Below, piece by piece: positions 41,832 to 49,158 of a stretch of 64,000 nt of DNA (positions are counted from its first letter, which is position 1; each line of letters starts with the position of its first letter). Under the pieces are notes generated by a model. The model was given only the letters and a program-made list of their open reading frames with translations. It was not told the DNA's origin and did not search any database. The position numbers and the translations under genes were made by a program. This stretch comes from JADLBR01 sp964651705. Its GTDB lineage: Bacteria; Verrucomicrobiota; Verrucomicrobiia; JADLBR01. The stretch covers positions 1 to 64,000 of the forward strand of contig CAZYWZ010000018.1 of NCBI GenBank assembly GCA_964651705.1, in the 5' to 3' direction.

Positions 41832-44459
41832 ATGAAAACGAATCCGATACTGATGCTGTGCCTCTGCCTCCAATGGTCCGGTGGTTCCCCCGCCGCCGAC
41901 CCGCCGCGCCGCGTGATCGTGGTGCCGAACTTCCATCCCGCGAGCTGCGGGTGGCTGGCGAACTGGTCGGTCGAGCGGAATTACTGCGCCAACTCGTACC
42001 TGGATCATCTCGACCGCGTGCGCGATGACGCGGGGTACCATTTCGCGATCTCCGAGGTCAACAACATGATGGCGATCTTGGCGTTTCGCCCGGAGCGCTT
42101 CGAGGAGCTGAAGGCGCGCATCCGCGAGGGGCGCGCCGAGCCATGCAACGCATTTTTCCTCGAGCCGACGATCAACCTCTCCGGTGGCGAGGCACTGGTG
42201 AAGTGTGGCATCGAGGGGCTGCGGTGGCAGGAGGGGGTGCTGGGTTTCCGCCCGAGGCTGGCGTGGATGATCGACGTGACCGGGATGCACGAGCAGATGG
42301 CGCAGATCGCGGCGGGGCTGGGGTTGGATGGTTTTGCCTATTGCCGCCACAACCCGACCGGCGTCGCGATCCACTGGGCCGAGTCGCCCGACGGGACGCG
42401 CTCGCTCGCCGTCTCCCCGGGTGCCTACGCGGGTTTCGGCTCGGACTGGCGGGCGCTGTTCAAGGCGACGGAGCCACTCGGCGACAAAGAACTCGCGGGG
42501 ATCCTCAAGGACCTCGAGGTCCGCGCGAATCCGTCGCCGCCCACGATCGAGGAGATCGCGCGGGCCTATTCGCCCTCGGGCGGGGAGCCGCGGCGCTCGC
42601 CGCCCGGCGCGCCGGTGCTGGTCTTCGCGGGGAGCGGCGACTATTCGCTCGCGCCCTTGTACCGGGGATATCCGGCCGAATTCATCGCGCAGTTCAAGCG
42701 GTTCGCGCCACAGTTCGCCCCGGAGTTCTCGATCCCGGGCAAGTACCTGGACGCGGTGCTCCCGGGCCTGAAGTCCGGCGCGATCCGAATCCCGACGATG
42801 CGGGGCGGCACCGCCTTCAACTATAACGCGTTCTGGATCCAGAACCCGCGGGTGAAGACATGGTTCCGCAAATGCGAGCAAGAGCTTCAGGCGGCAGAGA
42901 TGCTGGCCACGATCGCGAGCCTGAAGGGAGGGTTCGATTATCCCGTCGCGCCATTGAATCACGCGTGGCTCCTGATGTGCCTCAACATGGACCGCAACAC
43001 GCTCTGGGGCGCGGCCGGGGGGATGGTCTTCGAGCATCCCACGTCCTGGGACGCGAGGGACCGATTCGAGTGGGTCGAGAGGACGGCCCGCGAGACCTCC
43101 GCCTCGGCGCTTGGCGCGCTGCGCGGCAAAGGCGATGCGGTCGCGCTATTCAACCCGCTGAATTGGGAGAGGGACGATCCCGTCGATGTCGCCGGAGTCG
43201 GGCTCTGTCGCCCCGCGCTGCCCTCCATCGGCACGGGCGCGCCGGGCGCCCCGGACCCGTGCGCCGACATCCCCGCGCCAGAGGTGATCGAGACGAAGTT
43301 CTATTCCCTGCGGCTGGATCCCGCCACGGGCGCCATCGCCAGCCTCAAGCTCAAACCCTCCAAGCGCGAGATGCTCGGCGGCCCCGCGAACGTCGTCGTC
43401 GCCGAGCGCCAAAGGAAGCCCAGCGCCAACACCGGCGACCACATGGCCAACCGCGAGGATCGCTCGCGCATCGCGGATTCCAACACCGCCAGGCCGACGA
43501 TCACCGCGCGGCGCGGGAAACTCGCCACGACGATCGAGATCCGCTCCGAGTTCCTCGATGGCGCGCCGATGGTCCGCACGATCCGGTGCTACAACGACTA
43601 CCCGCGCATCGATTTCGACACCGAATTGAACGACATCCCCGACCCGACCGTCGTGGTGGCGGAGTTCCCCTTGGCGGGGGACATCGCCGAGGTGCGGCGC
43701 GGGATCCCGTTCGGTTTCTCGCACGGTGCCTGGGCCTCCGCGCCGCCGGTCCTGGCCTCGGCCCGCGGCCTGTCGGGATGGGTCGCGGGCATCGTGCCCG
43801 CCGTGCGCTGGTCGCACTACCAGCTGGCGAACGGCTCCGGCGTGGCGCTGCTGGACCGCGGGCTCTCCGGGCGCGAGCTGACGGGCCGCACGCCCGTGAT
43901 ATTCCTGCTGAACACGTCGGAAAAATATCGCGGTTATCCCAACCCGTGGCTCAGCGGCAAGGGCAAGCACCGGCTCTCCTACGCGCTGGTCGCTCACGAC
44001 GCGCCCTGGGCGCAGGCCCGCATCCCGCAGATGGCCTGGGAGTTCAATTGCCCGCCGATCGCCGTGCCGGGGTCGGCGCCGATGGAGGACGTCTCGTTCG
44101 CCCAGACCTCCGACAATGTCATCGTGGAAGCGATGCGCCGCGAGGGTGGCTTCCTTGAAATTCGCCTCGCCGAATGCCTGGGGGTCGCGGGGCACGCCCG
44201 GGTCACCCTGGATCTGCCGCACGAGAGTGCCGCGATCACCGACCTCACCGGCGGCGGCGCCAACCCCCTCGGCGGCGGGCCGGCGTACGAGTTCCCCATC
44301 CGGCCGCAGCAGATCGTGACGCTGCGATTCCAGACGAGGGAGCCGGTCGCGGGGGTCGGGCCACTGCTGAAGTGGGATGCGCTGGTGCCGCCCCACAAAC
44401 TCGAGGCGCTGCGGCATTACCTTCCCGACGTCAAGGGCCACCCGCCCGCGGGCAATTGA
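41832..44459 (+). CDS. GH38-like protein with altered zinc ligands
   Basis: An exported 875-residue protein related to GH38 alpha-mannosidases, with signal peptide about 1-22. The N-terminal (beta/alpha)7-like domain begins IVVPNFHPASCGWLANW, aligning with the family P-H-S-H-x-D-P-G-W. The His is kept, but the zinc Asp is replaced by Ala/Ser. The nucleophile Asp is kept in AWMIDVTG. The later family His-His-Asp appears as LNMDRNTLWGAAGG, losing the last zinc His. C-terminal beta-sandwich domains are present (FYSLRLDPATGAIASLKLK; YPRIDFDTELNDIPD). Either the metal site is rebuilt (for example by the Cys in ASCGW) or the enzyme is inactive. The corrinoid gene follows after 28 nt. Confidence 0.78.
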   Translation: MKTNPILMLCLCLQWSGGSPAADPPRRVIVVPNFHPASCGWLANWSVERNYCANSYLDHLDRVRDDAGYHFAISEVNNMMAILAFRPERFEELKARIREGRAEPCNAFFLEPTINLSGGEALVKCGIEGLRWQEGVLGFRPRLAWMIDVTGMHEQMAQIAAGLGLDGFAYCRHNPTGVAIHWAESPDGTRSLAVSPGAYAGFGSDWRALFKATEPLGDKELAGILKDLEVRANPSPPTIEEIARAYSPSGGEPRRSPPGAPVLVFAGSGDYSLAPLYRGYPAEFIAQFKRFAPQFAPEFSIPGKYLDAVLPGLKSGAIRIPTMRGGTAFNYNAFWIQNPRVKTWFRKCEQELQAAEMLATIASLKGGFDYPVAPLNHAWLLMCLNMDRNTLWGAAGGMVFEHPTSWDARDRFEWVERTARETSASALGALRGKGDAVALFNPLNWERDDPVDVAGVGLCRPALPSIGTGAPGAPDPCADIPAPEVIETKFYSLRLDPATGAIASLKLKPSKREMLGGPANVVVAERQRKPSANTGDHMANREDRSRIADSNTARPTITARRGKLATTIEIRSEFLDGAPMVRTIRCYNDYPRIDFDTELNDIPDPTVVVAEFPLAGDIAEVRRGIPFGFSHGAWASAPPVLASARGLSGWVAGIVPAVRWSHYQLANGSGVALLDRGLSGRELTGRTPVIFLLNTSEKYRGYPNPWLSGKGKHRLSYALVAHDAPWAQARIPQMAWEFNCPPIAVPGSAPMEDVSFAQTSDNVIVEAMRREGGFLEIRLAECLGVAGHARVTLDLPHESAAITDLTGGGANPLGGGPAYEFPIRPQQIVTLRFQTREPVAGVGPLLKWDALVPPHKLEALRHYLPDVKGHPPAGN

Positions 44460-44487
44460 TCCAGACAAACAAGCGAAGGAGACACAC

Positions 44488-45117
44488 ATGGATGCCATCA
44501 CCGAAGCCATCAAGAGGGGGGACCGGAAGACCGCCGTCGCCCAGACCCAGGCCGCCATCGACGGCCAATTGCCCGCGGCCCAGATCCTCGCCGCGCTGGT
44601 CGGCGGGATGGACGACGTGGGCCGGCGTTTCAAGAACAACGAGATCTACGTGCCGGAGGTGCTCATCGCCGCCCGCGCGATGAAAGAGAGCATGGCGTTG
44701 CTCAAGCCCATCCTCGTCAAGGCCGGCGTCGCGCCCGCGCACACCGCGATCATCGGCACCGTCCAGGGCGATCTCCACGACATCGGCAAGAACCTCGTGG
44801 CCATGATGTGGACGGGCGCCAACTTCAACGTCATCGACCTGGGCACCGATGTGCCGCCGGACAAGTTCGTGGCCGCGGCACGCGAGCACAACCCCGATAT
44901 CATCGGGCTCTCGGCGCTCCTGACCACCACGATGCCCGCCATGCGCGGGACGGTGAAGGCGCTCCGCGATGCGGGATTCGGCACCCTGAAGATCGCGGTC
45001 GGCGGCGCGCCGGTGACGCAGTCGTTCGCCGAGGAGATCGGCGCGGACGGATTCTCCCCCGACGCCGGCTCGGCCGTGGACCTCGCGAGGAAACTGGCTC
45101 GAAAATTCCAGATGTAG
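44488..45117 (+). CDS. Corrinoid (B12-binding) methyltransferase protein
   Basis: Carries the methyl group on a cobalamin cofactor in a methyltransferase system of the MtaC/MtbC/MtmC type. It has 209 residues. AAGGAG lies 8 nt before the ATG at 44488. The helical cap domain (about 1-80) contains FKNNEIYVPEVLIAARAM. The Rossmann-like B12 domain (about 85-205) has the cobalt-ligand motif D-L-H-D-I-G (Asp95, His97, Gly100), then IGLSALLTTTM and AVGGAPVT. It lies directly after the GH38-like gene and before a UroD-type gene, so those two methyltransferases are likely partners. Its TAG stop lies in a GTAG repeat foot. Confidence 0.92.
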   Translation: MDAITEAIKRGDRKTAVAQTQAAIDGQLPAAQILAALVGGMDDVGRRFKNNEIYVPEVLIAARAMKESMALLKPILVKAGVAPAHTAIIGTVQGDLHDIGKNLVAMMWTGANFNVIDLGTDVPPDKFVAAAREHNPDIIGLSALLTTTMPAMRGTVKALRDAGFGTLKIAVGGAPVTQSFAEEIGADGFSPDAGSAVDLARKLARKFQM

Positions 45118-45227
45118 CCACGGCCGTGAGGCCGTGGACCCAGCCCCTCCATGACTGGAGGGGCTATCCCCCGCCGAAGGGCGAAGGCCCTTCGCTACTA
45201 GCGAGTTACGTCGTATTTTCGAGTCAG
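45114..45227. repeat. BIME type G followed by type C2 hairpin and conserved flank
   Basis: GTAG (45114-45117), stem CCACGGCC/GGCCGTGG loop GTGA, then CCCCTCCA/TGGAGGGG loop TGAC and a decayed foot CTAT (45164-45167). Next comes a type C hairpin CGAAGGGC/GCCCTTCG loop GAAG with CTAC (45195-45198), then TAGCGAGTTACGTCGTA and TTTTCGAGTCAGCC. This occupies the gap between the corrinoid and the second UroD-type gene. Confidence 0.8.
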
Positions 45228-45295
45228 CCCCGCGCCGTGCGCCTCACAAAATCGCCATCGCGGAGTGGCGGTGCCTGCTGCTAGGGTCTCGTGTC

Positions 45296-46348
45296 ATGAC
45301 CCCGCGCGAGAACCTGCTCCGCGCCATACGGTTCGATGGACCCGAGCACATCCCCATGCAGTATGTGATCAACGCGTCCTGCTGGCATCACTATGACCCA
45401 TCGGCGCTGCTTGACCTCATGGGGGCGCACCCGCTGCTGTTTCCCGGCTTCGCGCGACCGGCCGGGGAGTTTCAACCAGATCTCCTCCCCAACGCGCGGG
45501 CGGGAGTCCCGTACGCGGACCCGTGGGGCTGCGTCTGGACGACCACCGACGACGGCATCGTCGGCACGGTCCACGATTCGCCCCTGCGGTCGTGGGAAAA
45601 TTTCGGCGCCTTTCGCCCGCCGGACCCGGAGGTCACCGATGGCCTCGGGCCGATCGATTGGGCGCGGGCCGGGGAGGCGTTGGCCGAGGCGATATCGCGC
45701 GGCGAGCCCGCCATCGCGGGCCTGCCGCACGGGCACACGTTTCTCCGGCTACAGGACCTGCGCGGCTACGAGAACCTCCTGTTGGACATGACCGACGAAG
45801 ACCCGAATCTCGATCGGCTCATCGGCATGGTCGCCGATTTCAATCTCGGATGCGTGCGCCGCTGGCTGGATCTGGGCCCGGACATGCTCCAGTATCCCGA
45901 GGACCTGGGCATGCAGGTGGGGCCGATGTTGCCGGCGGCCCTCTTCCGGAAATATATCCAACCCGTCTATCGGCGCATCATGGCGCCGGCCAAGGAGCGG
46001 GGCGTCATCGTCCACATGCACTCCGACGGGGACATCCGCTCGCTGATCGACGACATCCTCGGCTGCGGCGTCGATGTCATCAATCTCCAGGACCGCGTCA
46101 ACGGGATCGACTGGTTGGCGCAGAATCTCGTTGGCAGGGTTTGCATCGATCTCGACATCGATCGTCAAAAGATCACGCCGTATGGCACCCCGAGCGACAT
46201 CGACGCCCTGGTCCGGGAGGAGGTCGAGACGCTGGGCGACCCCCGCGGGGGCCTGCTCATGGTCTACGGCCTTTACCCCGGGGTTCCGCTGGACAACGCG
46301 GCCGCCGTGATGGATGCGATGGAGAGGTACGCGGATCTCCACAGCTGA
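45296..46348 (+). CDS. UroD-type methyltransferase family protein (second copy)
   Basis: UroD-fold protein of 350 residues, divergent from the copy at 40.4 kb. The entry ENLLRAIRFDGPEHIPMQY is typical. The metal-site region reads IVHMHSDGDIRSLIDD, with H-x-H where the first copy has H-G-C. INLQDRVNGIDWLAQNL, CIDLDIDRQKI and GGLLMVYGLYPGVPLDN follow. It lies 178 nt after the corrinoid gene, separated by repeats. A methyl-corrinoid role is inferred from context; the methyl source might be a methylated sugar or amine. True UroD is unlikely because the substrate-binding arginines and N-terminal motif are absent. Confidence 0.8.
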   Translation: MTPRENLLRAIRFDGPEHIPMQYVINASCWHHYDPSALLDLMGAHPLLFPGFARPAGEFQPDLLPNARAGVPYADPWGCVWTTTDDGIVGTVHDSPLRSWENFGAFRPPDPEVTDGLGPIDWARAGEALAEAISRGEPAIAGLPHGHTFLRLQDLRGYENLLLDMTDEDPNLDRLIGMVADFNLGCVRRWLDLGPDMLQYPEDLGMQVGPMLPAALFRKYIQPVYRRIMAPAKERGVIVHMHSDGDIRSLIDDILGCGVDVINLQDRVNGIDWLAQNLVGRVCIDLDIDRQKITPYGTPSDIDALVREEVETLGDPRGGLLMVYGLYPGVPLDNAAAVMDAMERYADLHS

Positions 46349-46360
46349 GTCCTCTCCGGG

Positions 46361-46390
46361 CGGCAGGCAAACTGCCGGGGCGGGTTTTCC
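46361..46390 (+). terminator. Possible terminator after the second UroD-type gene
   Basis: CGGCAG-GCAAA-CTGCCG hairpin followed by GGGGCGGGTTTTCC, 12 nt after the stop codon. The T tract is short, so the call is weak. Confidence 0.35.
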
Positions 46391-46479
46391 CATTGTGTGG
46401 GGCGAGATTTTTAATTGACCGCTGACCGGCAACCGCGGGAGAATCGCGGGCACGGAGCACTTGTCCTGGGAGGAGGTGT

Positions 46480-49086
46480 ATGCGTCGCGCGCGTTGTCAT
46501 TGCAGCAAGATTTGCCGAACCCTCCTGGCGACGTCCGCGGCGAGCGTGCTGGTCATCCAGCCTGTCGTTTCCCGGGCGGCGGTGCGGGTCAAGGCCAACA
46601 ACAGCAGCAATCTGAATCTGGCCGCAAGTTGGACTGGCGCCGTCGTCCCGGGGTACGGGGACACGGCGCTGTGGAACAGTTCGGTCACCGGCGCCAACGC
46701 CGTGCTTCTGGGTGGAAACCTGACCTTCCGGGGGATCTCGATTGTGAATCCCGGAGGGTCCGTGGCCATTGGTGGGACAAGCACCCTAACGTTGGGCCCC
46801 GGTGGCATCGACATGCGACGGGCCACGCAGGATTTTACCCTGACAAACTTGAGCCTCGTCCTCAGCCATGGGGAGCAGGTCTGGGCCGTCACTAACGGGA
46901 GGTCGCTCACCGTGAGCCCGGGTACCCTGGTGCGGGACGGCTCGGCCACCCTGAATTTCTTGGGAGGGGGGACCGTGGCCACCGCGACCTTCACCAACGA
47001 CGCCACCGGGATCATAGGCACCTGGGCCAGCCACGGCGCCTCGAACTTCATCCGATACGCCACCGTGAGCGGTGGCAACATCATCGGCTACTCCGGTGGT
47101 GAGTCCGCGCCCACGGCAGCGAGTGTCGTCGACACCACCGGAACCACGAATTACGACGTCGCAGCCGTCGGTACCCTCGGGGCGGGCGCCTCCTTCAATA
47201 CCCTCCGCTACACGGGCGCCGCGGGCACGGTCGCGGGCGATTTCTCGGCAAATGGGCTCATGAACGCCGGCTCCGGCGCGCTCGCGTTCAGCAACACTGT
47301 CACCATCGGGGCAAACCGGTCTCTGGTGATCACCTCGCCGGACGCGACGAGGGCCATCACGATATCCGGCATCATCAGCAATAACGCCGGCGGTTCCTCG
47401 GGCCTCGTCAAGTCTGGGCTGGGCACCGTCACCCTATCGGGCACCAACGCCTACGATGGACCCACGATGGTCAACGCCGGGATCTTGATCATCAAGAACG
47501 GCGCGGCGCTGGGCGCCCCCGGCGGTACGGCCTTCGTCTACCGTGCCGACGGCACCAATGCCACGCCGACCGACTCGACCGGCCAACTCAGGCTCGACCC
47601 CGGGAGCGGCGGCGGCTTCGTCCTAGACAAGACCGTGTTCATCGAGGGCTCCGAAAATTACGGCTATGGGGGAACGCTGTTGAATGCCTCGGGGACCAAC
47701 GCCATCAACGGCAACGTGCTCCTCAGTCCCTTGGGGAGCCGGATTGGCGTCTCGGGCGGCAGTCGGCTCGAGTTGAACGGCCAGGTGATCCGCACGAATG
47801 CCAGCTACAATCCCCAGCTCGTCTTCAACGCCACCGGACGCCTGGTTGCCAACGGCGCGATCGACATTGGGACCGGCCAGCTGTATGCGCATTCGGGCGG
47901 CACCAACGAGCTGAATGCCAAGGCCACGCTCGGCACCCTCGCGATCCAGTATGGCAACACGGTGGTGCTGGGCGTGGACGACGCCCTATCGTCGAATGCC
48001 GTGGTCTCGATTGGCGTCGGCTCCGGCGCGACCACCAACGGCGGTGCCCTGGACCTCAACGGTCACGCCCTGACAATCGCCGGGCTTCGCAATGAGGGGT
48101 TTCACCCCCAGAACAACGTGACCAGCGCCACGCCCGCCACGCTGACGATCAGCAACAGCGCCGCTTTTGCTTTCGGCGGCAGGATCACCGGCGGGGTGGC
48201 GATTGACAAGCGTGGTGCGGGGACCCAAACCCTCTTTGGGACCAACACCCACACCGGCGATACGACGGTCTACGGCGGCCGACTCGTGGTCGGAAATCGG
48301 CTTTCGTTGCAGAATTCCACCCTCAATCTGCAGATCAACAACGGCGCGGCCCTAAGCAATGACACGTCGTTCGTGCTCGGCGGTCTCGCCGGCTCTGGCA
48401 ATCTGGGGCTCACCAATCTGGCGGGCTCCGCGGTCACCCTGTTGGTGGGTAACAATGGGGCCAGCACGGTCTACTCCGGTTCGTTGGACGGAGGCGGCGG
48501 CCTCACGAAGATCGGATCGGGAGAATTGGACCTCACCGGCGTCAACAGCTACGCAAGCGCCACCGTCGTCTCCAACGGCCTGCTGTCGGTCAATGGGAGG
48601 CACTTTGGCGGGGCGGGCTACACGGTAGCTTCGGGCGGTACCCTCGGGGGCACGGGGATCATCGATGCGGCGATCCAGGTGTTGGCCAACGGCATCGTTG
48701 CCCCAGGCAACTCCATCGGGACCCTGACCATCAGCAACAACTTCGACCTCGATGGAATCCTCCAGATCGAGTTGGCCAATGCCGCCGGACTCGCGGGCTC
48801 AAGCGATCTCTTGGGAGTGAATGGCTTTTTCGACATCACCAACGGCGTCGTCCAGTTTGTCTTCACGGGGACGATGACCAACGACCACTACATCTTCGCC
48901 CAATACGACACGTTCTCCGGGGGCCCGTTCCTCGACGTGCAGAATCTGCCCACGGGTTATGAGATCCAATACAATTATCTGGGCAGCAACCAGATTGCGC
49001 TGGTCATCCCCGAGCCATCCAGTTGGGCGTTGCTCGTTTGCAGCGTGGGGCTCTTGGCCGTTGCCCATCGTCGTCGTCCAAGGTAA
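46480..49086 (+). CDS. PEP-CTERM autotransporter-associated beta-strand repeat protein
   Basis: Large surface protein of 868 residues, preceded by GGGAGGAGG just before the ATG. It has a signal peptide (about 1-30) and a Gly/Asn/Thr-rich beta-solenoid. Recognisable autotransporter-associated strand repeats include GLVKSGLGTVTLSGTNAY (then DGPTMVNAG), IDKRGAGTQTLFGTNTHTGD and LTKIGSGELDLTGVNSYAS. The C terminus VIPEPSSWALLVCSVG followed by RRRPR is a standard PEP-CTERM signal for exosortase sorting. No beta-barrel translocator is present, so it is not a true autotransporter. Likely an extracellular matrix or adhesion component, which is inference. Confidence 0.9.
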   Translation: MRRARCHCSKICRTLLATSAASVLVIQPVVSRAAVRVKANNSSNLNLAASWTGAVVPGYGDTALWNSSVTGANAVLLGGNLTFRGISIVNPGGSVAIGGTSTLTLGPGGIDMRRATQDFTLTNLSLVLSHGEQVWAVTNGRSLTVSPGTLVRDGSATLNFLGGGTVATATFTNDATGIIGTWASHGASNFIRYATVSGGNIIGYSGGESAPTAASVVDTTGTTNYDVAAVGTLGAGASFNTLRYTGAAGTVAGDFSANGLMNAGSGALAFSNTVTIGANRSLVITSPDATRAITISGIISNNAGGSSGLVKSGLGTVTLSGTNAYDGPTMVNAGILIIKNGAALGAPGGTAFVYRADGTNATPTDSTGQLRLDPGSGGGFVLDKTVFIEGSENYGYGGTLLNASGTNAINGNVLLSPLGSRIGVSGGSRLELNGQVIRTNASYNPQLVFNATGRLVANGAIDIGTGQLYAHSGGTNELNAKATLGTLAIQYGNTVVLGVDDALSSNAVVSIGVGSGATTNGGALDLNGHALTIAGLRNEGFHPQNNVTSATPATLTISNSAAFAFGGRITGGVAIDKRGAGTQTLFGTNTHTGDTTVYGGRLVVGNRLSLQNSTLNLQINNGAALSNDTSFVLGGLAGSGNLGLTNLAGSAVTLLVGNNGASTVYSGSLDGGGGLTKIGSGELDLTGVNSYASATVVSNGLLSVNGRHFGGAGYTVASGGTLGGTGIIDAAIQVLANGIVAPGNSIGTLTISNNFDLDGILQIELANAAGLAGSSDLLGVNGFFDITNGVVQFVFTGTMTNDHYIFAQYDTFSGGPFLDVQNLPTGYEIQYNYLGSNQIALVIPEPSSWALLVCSVGLLAVAHRRRPR

Positions 49087-49158
49087 TTTGGGGACGCAGT
49101 CCGGCAGACTTCCACTGGCCGAGTACCTACGACGGGGCGCGCGCGCTGTGGCTTTCGG

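Noticed and set aside
43146..44639. Minus-strand frame of 497 codons opposite the GH38-like gene
   Set aside because: Antisense shadow; the plus-strand protein has clear family motifs.
40432..46348. UroD-type genes as true haem-synthesis uroporphyrinogen decarboxylases
   Set aside because: Two divergent copies flank a corrinoid protein, one with an H-x-C metal-type motif. No other haem genes are present and the UroD N-terminal arginine motif is missing.
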